DNA of 64,000 bases. Source: Persicobacter diffluens (GTDB taxonomy: Bacteria; Bacteroidota; Bacteroidia; Cytophagales; Cyclobacteriaceae). A program made the position numbers and the translations under genes. The stretch spans positions 1,798,001 to 1,862,000 of the forward strand of contig NZ_BQKE01000001.1 in NCBI RefSeq assembly GCF_036244895.1. The letters are read 5' to 3'. The notes beneath the pieces were generated by a model. The model saw only the letters and a list, made by a program, of their open reading frames with translations. It was not told the DNA's origin and ran no database searches. Shown piece by piece: positions 25,236-33,377 of this stretch (the first letter of the stretch is position 1; every line of letters begins with the position of its first letter).

Positions 25236-27644
25236 ATGTTAAATAGACTTTTTACTGGACTGTTTGTCGCTTTCCTGTTCACAGGACAGGTATTTGCTCA
25301 ACGCGCATATCAGGGGTACCAATATCATCCTGATCACCTTGAGGTTAACACCAATGATGGGAAAATTCATATTACGCCCTATGGCGCATCTTCCTTTCGG
25401 GTAGATTTTTTAGCCAATGGAGAGGCATTGCCTTTTCCGGTGAATGCGGCGGCAGGTGCTCCCGAACGTACGGAAACCAAGGTAAAAGAAACGGATACGC
25501 AATTGATTTATTCCGTTGATGATTTATCGGTGATATTAGAGAAAAAGCCCTTTCACCTAAGCTTTGTACGCGATGGAAAGGTCATCCTATCTGAAGAGAA
25601 AGGCTTCTTTGATCAGGATTCTGTGGCCGGATTCCGCTTTGAATTACAGGATAATGAAAAACTGATCGGTGGAGGGGAACGTGTATTGGGCATGGATCGC
25701 CGTGGTCACCGCTTAGAGTTGTACAACCGTGCTTCCTATGGTTATGAGAAACATGCGGAATTGATGTATTACTCTATGCCGATGTTGGTTTCTTCGGAGA
25801 AATACGCTTTGATCTTTGATAATGGCGCCAAAGGATTTCTGGATCTTGGCGCTACGGAATCCAATATTCTTCAATTTGAAGCGATGGGTGGCAACATGAG
25901 CTACTTTGTTGTCGCTGGAGAAGATTATCCGGAGCTTATGAATAATTTTACGGCTTTGACTGGCCGTAACCCTATGCCGGCGCGTTGGACACTGGGGAAC
26001 ATTGCTTCCCGTATGGGCTATCACAGCCAGGAAGAAGTGGAAATGACCGCCGGAAAATACAAAACCGAGGAAATTCCATTGGATGGTATCGTGATTGATC
26101 TTTTCTGGCAAGGTAAAGACCTGACCGGTCATATGGGGAATTTGGATTGGGAACCGGACAGCTTTCCGCAACCCGAACAAATGATGGCGAACCTAAAAGA
26201 GGATGGTGTTAAAACGATTTTGATTACCGAACCTTTCATTCTGACCAATTGTAAGACCTGGGACTCAGCGGTGGAAAATAAAGTTTTGGGAACGGATACT
26301 TTAGGGAATCCTTATAAGTTTGATTTCTTCTTCGGAAACACCGGTTTGGTGGATATTTTCAAACCTGAGGCCAAAGATTGGTTCTGGTCTTTTTACAAAA
26401 AGCATACTGATGCTGGTGTTGGCGGATGGTGGGGCGATTTGGGAGAGCCTGAGGTTCATCCTGCTGGTTTGCAGCATGTGAATGGTTCTGCTGATGAGGT
26501 GCACAATATTTATGGACATGAGTGGGCGAAAATGGTCTACGATGGATATGCCAAAGATTTTCCAAATGAGCGTCCGCTGATTTTGATGCGTTCCGGCTTT
26601 GTGGGTTCTCAACGTTATGGATTAGTGCCCTGGACGGGAGACGTGAACCGTACCTGGGGTGGTTTATGGCCACAGGTAGAACTTTCTTTGAGCATGGGAC
26701 TACAAGGAGCAGCTTATATGTCTTCTGACTTGGGTGGTTTTGCGGGGACTTATGAGGATCCTGAATTATACCTGCGTTGGTTGCAATTTGGCGTATTCAA
26801 CCCGGTTTATCGTACGCACGCTCAGGAAGAAGTGCCCGCAGAGCCGGTATTTTGGGATGTGAAAACCAAGGCCATTGCCCGTGAGTTTATTCGTTTGAGA
26901 TACCAAATGATGCCTTATAACTATACTTTGGCTTATGATAACCACACTACGGGTATGCCATTGATGCGCCCATTGTTCTTCGAAGAAGATCGTGCAGATT
27001 TGATCGACTATGTGGATGCTTATATGTGGGGAGATGCCTTCCTGGTAGCGCCGGTTCGTGAAAAAGGACAGCAAAGCAAAAAGCTTTACTTGCCAATAGG
27101 TCACCGTTGGTTTACTTTCGATACCGATCAGGTATTTGATGGCGGTCAGGAGATTTCATTGCCTACAAATATTAAGCATTTGCCGGTAATGGTGAAGGCA
27201 GGATCCTTTGTACCGATGGCGGAGGTTTTCCAAAGCACTGAATTTTATAATACTGAAAAATTGACCCTGCATTATTTTGCTGATCCTTCCGTGGAAGAAG
27301 CCAAAGGAGAAATGTATGAGGATGATGGCCATTCGAAAGATGCCATTGCCAAGGGGGATTTTCAATTACTGAAATTTGAAGCTGATCAGGTGGGTGATGC
27401 TTTGAAAATTGCATTGGAGAAGACCGGTAAAGGTTATGTAGGAGCTCCTGCGGAGCGTCAGACGACTTTGATTGTCCACCAATCACCGGAAGCGAAAAAG
27501 GTGTCCGTAAATGGTGAGAAAGTAAAAGTGCAGAAATCGAAAGAGAAGTGGGCTGCCAAAGGTGGTGCATTCTATGACGAGGCAAGCAAGCAGCTGCATT
27601 TGACCGTAGCATTTAACGATAAAGTTGACATCGTGATCAATTAA
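25236..27644 (+). CDS. Glycoside hydrolase family 31 alpha-glucosidase
   Basis: An 802-residue exported enzyme that should cleave terminal alpha-linked glucose (or xylose) from oligosaccharides. A signal peptide (MLNRLFTGLFVAFLFTGQVFAQ) precedes an N-terminal beta-sandwich (about 25-240) and the catalytic barrel. The nucleophile Asp lies in GGWWGDLGEPE near residue 398 and the acid/base Asp in VPWTGDVNRTWGG near 470; IVIDLFWQG and SSDLGGFAG are further GH31 landmarks. C-terminal beta-domains end in a DUF5110-like region with YEDDGHSKD. The final 13 residues (TVAFNDKVDIVIN) are encoded by the start of a 286-bp tandem duplication. Confidence 0.95.
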   Translation: MLNRLFTGLFVAFLFTGQVFAQRAYQGYQYHPDHLEVNTNDGKIHITPYGASSFRVDFLANGEALPFPVNAAAGAPERTETKVKETDTQLIYSVDDLSVILEKKPFHLSFVRDGKVILSEEKGFFDQDSVAGFRFELQDNEKLIGGGERVLGMDRRGHRLELYNRASYGYEKHAELMYYSMPMLVSSEKYALIFDNGAKGFLDLGATESNILQFEAMGGNMSYFVVAGEDYPELMNNFTALTGRNPMPARWTLGNIASRMGYHSQEEVEMTAGKYKTEEIPLDGIVIDLFWQGKDLTGHMGNLDWEPDSFPQPEQMMANLKEDGVKTILITEPFILTNCKTWDSAVENKVLGTDTLGNPYKFDFFFGNTGLVDIFKPEAKDWFWSFYKKHTDAGVGGWWGDLGEPEVHPAGLQHVNGSADEVHNIYGHEWAKMVYDGYAKDFPNERPLILMRSGFVGSQRYGLVPWTGDVNRTWGGLWPQVELSLSMGLQGAAYMSSDLGGFAGTYEDPELYLRWLQFGVFNPVYRTHAQEEVPAEPVFWDVKTKAIAREFIRLRYQMMPYNYTLAYDNHTTGMPLMRPLFFEEDRADLIDYVDAYMWGDAFLVAPVREKGQQSKKLYLPIGHRWFTFDTDQVFDGGQEISLPTNIKHLPVMVKAGSFVPMAEVFQSTEFYNTEKLTLHYFADPSVEEAKGEMYEDDGHSKDAIAKGDFQLLKFEADQVGDALKIALEKTGKGYVGAPAERQTTLIVHQSPEAKKVSVNGEKVKVQKSKEKWAAKGGAFYDEASKQLHLTVAFNDKVDIVIN

Positions 27645-27670
27645 GTATATCTGATATCGCATTTCAAGGG

Positions 27671-27699
27671 CCGGGGCTATTTTTAGCTCCGGTTTTTTT
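27671..27699 (+). terminator. Terminator of the GH31 gene (first copy)
   Basis: CCGGGGCTA (27671-27679) pairs with TAGCTCCGG (27684-27692) with one G-T pair, then a seven-T run. The duplicated copy at 27957-27985 keeps the hairpin although three loop/stem bases changed. Confidence 0.88.
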
Positions 27700-27747
27700 A
27701 TGACCGATTTTTAATAAATTGCTTTTTTATTTCTGAACCTTCCTGCC

Positions 27748-27930
27748 ATGTCGTTAAATCTTTCCCTTCTTCAATCCATCATAAAAATTTATGGAGAGGT
27801 CTCTTCGGCCAACCTGAAAAAGATTACGGATTTGGCGTCGCTTGTTCAATTGGAAAAGGGGACATTAATTTGTAAGGAAGCAGTAATGACCGTAGCATTT
27901 AAAGATAAAGTTGACATCGTGATCAACTAA
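27748..27930 (+). pseudogene. Chimeric ORF made by the tandem duplication
   Basis: A 60-codon frame whose first 44 residues copy the N-terminus of the downstream Crp-family regulator and whose last 13 copy the C-terminus of the GH31 enzyme (TVAFKDKVDIVIN). It has the same promoter and start context as the intact regulator, so it may be transcribed and translated, but it contains no complete domain. It is best treated as a duplication by-product. Confidence 0.85.
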
Positions 27931-27956
27931 GTATATCTGATATCGCATTTCAAGGG

Positions 27957-27985
27957 CCGGGGCTATTTTTGGTTCCGGTTTTTTT
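27957..27985 (+). terminator. Duplicate of the GH31 terminator
   Basis: CCGGGGCTA, a four-base loop and TGGTTCCGG, then seven Ts. Three G-T pairs keep the stem intact. It lies between the chimeric ORF and the intact regulator. Confidence 0.75.
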
Positions 27986-28033
27986 ATGACCGATTTTTAA
28001 TAACTTGCTTTTTTATTTTCGAACCTTCCTGCC

Positions 28034-28612
28034 ATGTCGTTAAATCTTTCCCTTCTTCAATCCATCATTAAAATTTATGGAGAGGTCTCTTCGGCCAACC
28101 TGAAAAAGATTACGGATTTGGCGTCGCTTGTTCAATTGGAAAAGGGGACATTAATTTGTAAGGAAGGGAGCAGTAATAATAAAGAGTATTTCCTGACAGC
28201 CGGAATTTGTCGTTCCTTTATCTTATCGGAAAAAGGAGAGGAGATCAGTTTGGGCTTTTATATCGGCCCTGTTGTTTTACCTCCACAGACCAGCAGAGTA
28301 AAGTTTGAAAAATCTTTATATCAAATGGAATGCCTCTCCGGGGTGGAGATACTGGAATTACCAGCGGATCAATTTTTAAACCTCATGGTGGAAGAGGAGG
28401 AAATCCGCAACTGGGGAAATGCGGTACTGCATCAGGAATTAAGTGAAAAGGTGGAGAAGGAATTAATATTGGCCAGTTGTGGAGGGAAGGAAAAGCTTCA
28501 GTGGTTTCGCTCCAAATATCCCCTTTTGGAACAACAGATCCCACATGGGATGATTGCCTCATTTTTGGGCATGACTAATATTTCACTAAGTCGGTTACGC
28601 GGTGGGGTATAG
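28034..28612 (+). CDS. Crp/Fnr-family regulator
   Basis: A 192-residue protein of the Bacteroidota Crp group. The N-terminal half is a cyclic-nucleotide-binding-like beta-roll (LVQLEKGTLICKEGSSNNKEYFLTAGICRSF, residues 32-62, and GEEISLGFYIG). The C-terminal helices end in the group's hallmark YPLLEQQIPHGMIASFLGMTNISLSRLR (about 162-189), a helix-turn-helix for DNA binding. The cAMP-contact residues of classical CRP are not conserved, as usual in this group. The ATG at 28034 is retained in the duplicated copy. Neighbours suggest, but do not prove, control of the adjacent glucosidase or serine hydrolase. Confidence 0.88.
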   Translation: MSLNLSLLQSIIKIYGEVSSANLKKITDLASLVQLEKGTLICKEGSSNNKEYFLTAGICRSFILSEKGEEISLGFYIGPVVLPPQTSRVKFEKSLYQMECLSGVEILELPADQFLNLMVEEEEIRNWGNAVLHQELSEKVEKELILASCGGKEKLQWFRSKYPLLEQQIPHGMIASFLGMTNISLSRLRGGV

Positions 28613-28730
28613 AGAGGACAGGATGGTTCTTTTTTTCTTTTATATTATTATCCCAAAATAGCGTTTTTTTTGATATGGTTTGATCCTAATTATCAGAATG
28701 TTGAACTTGAAATAACAACATTGATGATTT

Positions 28731-29954
28731 ATGAAAACCTGGTCAATTTTAACGATTTTCGTCTCCTTTTTTTGGGGAGCAACCGCTGCAAAAGCGCAAG
28801 AGTCTGATGGACTAAAAGAGGAGGTAGCTCAATTAACACCTCCTTCCAGAACAGGTCAACCTCGATTATCAGATTTTCAGTCTCAACAAAAAGAGAGACC
28901 GTTTCATAAACCACCGCATCTGCCGGACGATATTTTGGTGAAGCCTTTGGAAGAATTGGCTTTGAAATCCACGGATTTCAATTCGATGTTAACGGATATT
29001 TCTACAGAAAACCTGCGTTTTAAGAAAGAATTATTGGCAGGTAAAAAGCCAAATCAATTGCGCCAGAAAGGAGCTGTGGACAGCTTCCTTTTTTATCAAA
29101 AAGGGGCACTTCGACTGGAGCAATATTTTGCTTATTCTGCAATTGACCGTCCTCATTACCAAATGTCAATTACGAAAAGCATGACGGCTCTGGCGGTAGG
29201 CCTGGCTTTGGAGGAAGGTATTTTTCATTCGGTGGAAGACCCTGTTTTGAAATATTTTCCTTTTGATCAGGGAGAGTTGCCGGAAGCTGCATTCCAAATC
29301 AAGATGAAAGATGCACTCACGATGCAATCTGGTATTCGACTACCGAAAAATTTTAAACCCGCCACAGTAAAGGAAGATATAGAGCTTTGGCGTCAGATTT
29401 TTAAGGAGGCAGAATACCTTCCTGCTGGTTCTGCCTACAAATATCAGGGGATTGATCCGTCCTTGTTCAGTTCCGCCCTTTATCTGCAGACCGGGAAAAC
29501 CATGGAAGAATATTTACATGAAAAATTATTGATGCCAATGGGTATTCAAGCTGCTTTTTCAACCACCCCACAAGGGATGACCAAAGCTCCCGCAGGAATG
29601 GATCTTACCTCCAGGGATATGCTTAAATTAGGAATTTTAGTTTTAGAGCAGGGGAAATTTGCAGAACATCAGTTTCTATCTTCCTCTTGGATAAAGGAAA
29701 TGACGGACGGATATGCTCAAAATGGAAAAAATGAATACGGATATTTTTGGTGGCGCCATGTTGAGCGTTATAATGAAAAGGAGATTGCAGTTATTTCTGC
29801 GCGGGGAGCGGGAGGACAGTTTATTTTTATTTTGCCGGAATTTGAGGCGATCTGTATTTTTACCTCCTATGGCACGCGGAAACCATTTCAATATTTATCT
29901 CAGGAAATTATTCCCATTTTGGCCGAGGGGAAAAACTCCTGGAATCTCCATTAA
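28731..29954 (+). CDS. Exported beta-lactamase-family serine hydrolase
   Basis: A 407-residue protein with a signal peptide (MKTWSILTIFVSFFWGATAAKAQ). The penicillin-binding fold is marked by SITK at 146-149 (catalytic Ser146 and Lys149), followed by MTALAVGLALEEG. The second motif region is GSAYKYQGIDPSLFS near 236, and the third is RGAGGQFIFI near 361, in place of KTG. This matches class C-like serine hydrolases and esterases rather than true beta-lactamases. Its substrate is unknown. The stop codon lies inside a palindrome that also precedes the isochorismatase pseudogene. Confidence 0.88.
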   Translation: MKTWSILTIFVSFFWGATAAKAQESDGLKEEVAQLTPPSRTGQPRLSDFQSQQKERPFHKPPHLPDDILVKPLEELALKSTDFNSMLTDISTENLRFKKELLAGKKPNQLRQKGAVDSFLFYQKGALRLEQYFAYSAIDRPHYQMSITKSMTALAVGLALEEGIFHSVEDPVLKYFPFDQGELPEAAFQIKMKDALTMQSGIRLPKNFKPATVKEDIELWRQIFKEAEYLPAGSAYKYQGIDPSLFSSALYLQTGKTMEEYLHEKLLMPMGIQAAFSTTPQGMTKAPAGMDLTSRDMLKLGILVLEQGKFAEHQFLSSSWIKEMTDGYAQNGKNEYGYFWWRHVERYNEKEIAVISARGAGGQFIFILPEFEAICIFTSYGTRKPFQYLSQEIIPILAEGKNSWNLH

Positions 29955-29966
29955 CAAATGTTAATG
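29949..29966. promoter_or_regulatory. Palindromic operator-like site (pseudogene copy)
   Basis: CATTAACAAATGTTAATG, an 18-base palindrome with one central mismatch, about 50 bases upstream of the decayed isochorismatase-family gene. The perfect version sits at the same relative place before the intact paralogue. Confidence 0.6.
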
Positions 29967-30016
29967 CAGGGTATTTAATTTTCTGCCTAATTGGGAATAA
30001 ATCAAATTAATGGAAA

Positions 30017-30570
30017 ATGAAAAAGTAGTGATTTATGTTATTTGTTATTGGCTAGGTCAGGCCTCTGCTCAAAATACCGCCCTATTGGTGATTGATTTGT
30101 AAACTAATTTCCTTAAGGAAGATCCCCTATTCATGTGGATTTGGCCGCAGTGGAGATTTTCTTTGAAGCCATTCATAAGCAGGAGCGAAATTTTTGCCGA
30201 AGCGGACAGTACTTTAATATTTTATGTGCTGAATGTATGGCATTCGCCCTTAGTCCGGATTCAATCCTCTTTTAGCTGCAAGGAGGGAAAAATGAAGGAA
30301 TAGCCTCCTGTTTCGAGTTTTTTCCAATGAAGCAGAAGAATGAGGAGAAAGCAATATTGCCCAAATTTGGGCTATAAAAAAATCCGCAGGAATGTATTGA
30401 GTTGATGATAAATCAGATAAGGTGAATTGCTTAATTTAGTGGTGAATAATTCGGGTTAAAAATTGGATTGCCGGAAATGTATCAAAGGCAGATACGGAGG
30501 GGGTAGGGCTTGATGATCGCTTAATGCTTTGTGCCGATCAGTTTTATAGCTTTCAGAAAGCGAAACCAAT
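30017..30570 (+). pseudogene. Decayed isochorismatase-family gene interrupted by MITE-2
   Basis: Fragments in all three frames match the intact paralogue at 33378. SAQNTALLVIDL, an in-frame stop and TNFLKED come first, then in other frames PIHVDLAAVEIFFEAIHK and DSTLIFYVLNVWHSP. After 210 bases of MITE-2, KNWIAGNVSKADTEGVGLDDRLMLCADQFYS resumes exactly where the paralogue has IKNWMTGNVSKA. At least one stop, two frameshifts and one insertion are present, and similarity ends before the catalytic cysteine region. The gene is dead. Confidence 0.88.
30250..30459 (+). mobile_element. MITE-2 copy a, inside the isochorismatase pseudogene
   Basis: A 210-bp element with left end TTAGTCCGGATT, interior AAAATGAAGGAATAGCCTCC...CGAGTTTTTTCCAATGAAGC...GGGCTATA, and right end GAATAATTCGGGTTAA. 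It matches copies at 37638 (opposite strand) and 62392. Removing it leaves a reading frame like the paralogue, with TTAA as the likely empty site. Confidence 0.82.
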
Positions 30571-30576
30571 TTAGGA

Positions 30577-30647
30577 GGAACCGTATGCGGGAAATCCGCT
30601 CGTACGGATCTGTGAGGGGGCGTGGAGATAACGAACCGCTCTACTCG
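30577..30647 (+). mobile_element. Group II intron 3' remnant (domains V and VI)
   Basis: GGAACCGTATGCGGGAAATC through CGTACGGATCT (30577-30611) folds as the short domain V hairpin, with the conserved AACCGTAT and CGTACGGAT halves. It is followed directly by GTGAGGGGGCGTGG-AGATAACG-AACCGCTCTACTC (to 30647), the domain VI stem with its bulged A region. No reverse transcriptase or domains I-IV are nearby, so only the 3' end survives. It lies between the isochorismatase pseudogene and the 3' end of the EutBC gene. Confidence 0.75.
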
Positions 30648-30661
30648 GAAATCCGGCCGGC

Positions 30662-32962
30662 TTAGGCTTGGTGGAATAATTGATTAATAATACTGACCGT
30701 TTCTGCTGCGGCTATTTTTGGCTGAAGAGCCGTATCTGAAATGCCCGAAACGACACGAGTAATATCATGGTCGATTTCACCTTTAGCCCAAAGGTCTTTA
30801 TTCGAAACAGTTAAATAGGCGGAGAAATTATGATGTCCGGAGCCGGGGCGTTCTCCAATAATGTGGATGATCCCGCGCTTTTCTTGCTGTTTTCCTGCCT
30901 CACCAAAAATATGTTGCCCACAGTGATAGCCTGCCCTTACACGTCCATTTTTGATGATGACAGGCTGTTTGCTCAAGCGGTAATTATTAACGGCCAATTC
31001 ATTTTGCAAATGTTCCAAATAAGGAAATAGATGCCCATCATCCATGATGGCCCGGGCGTTTAAGCCATCCGAAATAATGATCTGAATTTCGGGACTTTCG
31101 CCTTTCCAACTCGTTCGCATTTCTCGTAAAGCGCTTAGCGATTGACTCGTTATTTTTTCTCCACTCTCCGGATGGTAAACATAGTCCTTGCGGTCAGTTG
31201 AGGCCGTAAATACCCTCAAAGCAGCAGGGATGGATAAAACAAAATCAGCATTCATTTCTGTCCAAATGCTCACTTTTGCATCCTGGTATAAACTTTCTAC
31301 TTCCGCAGCTAAGCCGGGATTTAAATCCCAATAATTTTCCCCATAACCTTCTGCAATGTTAACGCCTCTGGCTTTGATGCGCTCAATGGCGGCTTGGCCT
31401 TCGGCATAAATATCCTCTTTACTTCGGTGATCGTTCTTGTGCTTACAATATTGATAATACACCCAAATCGGATCTCCAAAGTGCGCGGTAGGTAGATCAT
31501 CTTCCCCAATAATTTCCAAATCTTTAAAAAATTGCCATATGGTATCATCGACCTTATAATTGAATTTTTCCCGTACCCGTACATGGTCACTGAAGGAAGT
31601 AGTCAGGTAGCTTAACATGGGGTCATTTTTAGTCGGTAAGGCCATGAAATAGGCTGGATTGGCGGGCATAATTTCATCGATGCACCAGTTCAAATCGTCC
31701 AGGTCGATGTCCATATGCAGGGTGGAGCAGATGTCCAGTCCAATGGTTAAGCCGTGGAGTTTTCCCATGGTAATATCTTCCAGACAGCATCGGACTAATT
31801 GTTCCTTGGTTCGGAAAACCTCAGGGCCAATAAAGCCGGCCACATTATTCAAAAAGGAGGTAGGAGGGTGCTGGTCATTTTGTGGCATATAGGTTTTCAG
31901 TGCCCTTAGAAAGCCATATTTTCGCGCTTCATGGATCACCATATCAAAACCTTCTCCATGTCCGTTGGTGAAATCGGCTCCCTGCCCCGTTTCAATATAT
32001 AAACCATATTGACCATTGCGCTGCTTCGCATATCGGATCATTTTTTCGATGGTCACATCAAAAGTTTGATTCGCTTCGACGGTTCCTGCAAGACTTTGAA
32101 ACCAAATGCCAGTGCTTCCCGGATGCTTTTCCTCTACCTTCGCTTGGATGTCGATATGGGAAAGTACACAATTGGGCATTTGACCCTGAAGATTGAAGGT
32201 TTTTAGCACATCAAGCAGTGCGGCTTCAATTTTGGCGACCGAATCCGGATTACTGGAAACAGGATTGGTGCCTAAAAGTAAATCGCCTACGGCAAAGGAC
32301 CAGGCATTGAATACCTGCCAAATGATATCCTCCGTATTATCTGTAGGAGAATTCGGTTGCACACGCGCCCCTAAATATCCTTTGCTACCAATTTTACTGT
32401 TGGGCAAAACATTGAAAATTTTACTGCCGGTTTGGATGAGTTCCTGATTGCTCATGAGTTTGACGACACAGGCGATCACGTCACTACTCAGGTAGGGCAT
32501 TACCGCTTTTATGGCCTGTTCATCTTCTTCAAGGATAAAAGCTTTGAGGTCGCCCATCGTCCAGTCCTGATATTTTTCATCGTATAAGGTGGTCTTTAGG
32601 ATCAATCGATATAAATCATCCTCGAAAATAGGATGTTGAACCAGCGACCCAATTTTAGTATTGGAGAGTAATTTTCTTGCTGTTGCCCGCTGTTGTGGAT
32701 TTTCAGCAGAGATGCCCAGTAGGTCATCTCCTTCCTTAAATTCATTGGCCGCCCCTAATAGTTTTTTAAAAAGATCAGTATCAAATTGACCAGCAATTTG
32801 TGTGATATAGGAAAATAGATCTTCTTCCGTAGGAGAGGGCTGAATGTTCTTATAGGGCGGTTTTAGCCCAAAGGCATCCAAACAGCCGAAACTACTAAAG
32901 GCAAAGTAAAGGCCGAATTTTTTGGATTGCGCTAAAAATTGCTTGCGGGAGATGAGCTTCAT
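30662..32962 (-). CDS. eutBC: Fused ethanolamine ammonia-lyase (EutB-EutC)
   Basis: A 766-residue fusion of both subunits of the B12-dependent lyase that splits ethanolamine to acetaldehyde and ammonia. Residues about 40-490 match EutB (GSKGYLGARVQPNSPTDNTEDI, YIETGQGADFTNGHGEGFDM, LDICSTLHMDIDLDDL). Residues about 540-766 match EutC (ADFVLSIPAALRVFTAS, IIISDGLNARAI, IHIIGERPGSGHHNFSAYLTV). Free-standing subunits in enterobacteria are about 450 and 290 residues. No eut shell, EutA or EutG gene is nearby. The N-terminus SRKQFLAQSKKFGLYFAFSSFGC looks like a Tat-type or lipoprotein signal, which is odd for a B12 enzyme. Confidence 0.92.
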   Translation of the reverse strand: MKLISRKQFLAQSKKFGLYFAFSSFGCLDAFGLKPPYKNIQPSPTEEDLFSYITQIAGQFDTDLFKKLLGAANEFKEGDDLLGISAENPQQRATARKLLSNTKIGSLVQHPIFEDDLYRLILKTTLYDEKYQDWTMGDLKAFILEEDEQAIKAVMPYLSSDVIACVVKLMSNQELIQTGSKIFNVLPNSKIGSKGYLGARVQPNSPTDNTEDIIWQVFNAWSFAVGDLLLGTNPVSSNPDSVAKIEAALLDVLKTFNLQGQMPNCVLSHIDIQAKVEEKHPGSTGIWFQSLAGTVEANQTFDVTIEKMIRYAKQRNGQYGLYIETGQGADFTNGHGEGFDMVIHEARKYGFLRALKTYMPQNDQHPPTSFLNNVAGFIGPEVFRTKEQLVRCCLEDITMGKLHGLTIGLDICSTLHMDIDLDDLNWCIDEIMPANPAYFMALPTKNDPMLSYLTTSFSDHVRVREKFNYKVDDTIWQFFKDLEIIGEDDLPTAHFGDPIWVYYQYCKHKNDHRSKEDIYAEGQAAIERIKARGVNIAEGYGENYWDLNPGLAAEVESLYQDAKVSIWTEMNADFVLSIPAALRVFTASTDRKDYVYHPESGEKITSQSLSALREMRTSWKGESPEIQIIISDGLNARAIMDDGHLFPYLEHLQNELAVNNYRLSKQPVIIKNGRVRAGYHCGQHIFGEAGKQQEKRGIIHIIGERPGSGHHNFSAYLTVSNKDLWAKGEIDHDITRVVSGISDTALQPKIAAAETVSIINQLFHQA

Positions 32963-33312
32963 GCGGGATATGGTTGGTAGACTATTAATTTACAAAAACA
33001 TTTATTCTTTTCTTAGGTGCAAAGTATTGAGGTACATCATTTTAAATAGGTTTTCGGAAATAGGGTATAAAGTTCTAACCAGCATGAGGTACTACTAAGT
33101 TTAAAAAATCTATCCCATAAATTTAACTTCAATACCCACCAGGGCGATTACGGATGTTTTTTCCACCAGAATCAGGGGAGCTTAACTTCCTGTGATTCCA
33201 CTTCAGGAAAGTGATATTTTACCAGTGCATTATCTGGTGTGGAAGTTCTGGTATGCGGGTGTATGGGGTGAAAATCTCTCCGAATATCAAAAAAGACCAT
33301 GTTGTACACCAC
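32963..33312. other. Intergenic region between eutBC and the isochorismatase gene
   Basis: It should hold the eutBC promoter and the far upstream part of the isochorismatase promoter. A 60-codon frame at 33192-33374 shows no resemblance to a protein and overlaps the palindrome, so I do not count it as a gene. I see no riboswitch-like cobalamin box motif. Confidence 0.35.
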
Positions 33313-33330
33313 CATTAACAATTGTTAATG
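33313..33330. promoter_or_regulatory. Perfect palindromic operator-like site
   Basis: CATTAACAATTGTTAATG is an exact 18-base palindrome, 47 bases upstream of the isochorismatase-family ATG. The near-identical site at 29949-29966 precedes the dead paralogue, so the site was duplicated with the gene and is probably its operator. Confidence 0.7.
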
Positions 33331-33377
33331 CGCTAAACTTTTTTTTCCATTTACTTGTGCGCGTATCAAAATAGTTA

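Larger units (their letters stand above)
27602..28173 (+). repeat. 286-bp tandem duplication spanning two gene ends
   Basis: Two head-to-tail copies (27602-27887 and 27888 onward) carry the last 14 codons of the GH31 gene, its terminator and the first 45 codons of the Crp-family gene. They differ at only a handful of positions, including three in the terminator region that are compensated by G-U pairs. Copy 1 lacks four bases just before the junction (AAGGAAGCAGTAAT against AAGGAAGGGAGCAGTAAT). Confidence 0.92.

Noticed and set aside
33192..33374. 60-codon ORF upstream of the isochorismatase gene
   Set aside because: It spans the palindrome and promoter region and has no protein-like pattern.
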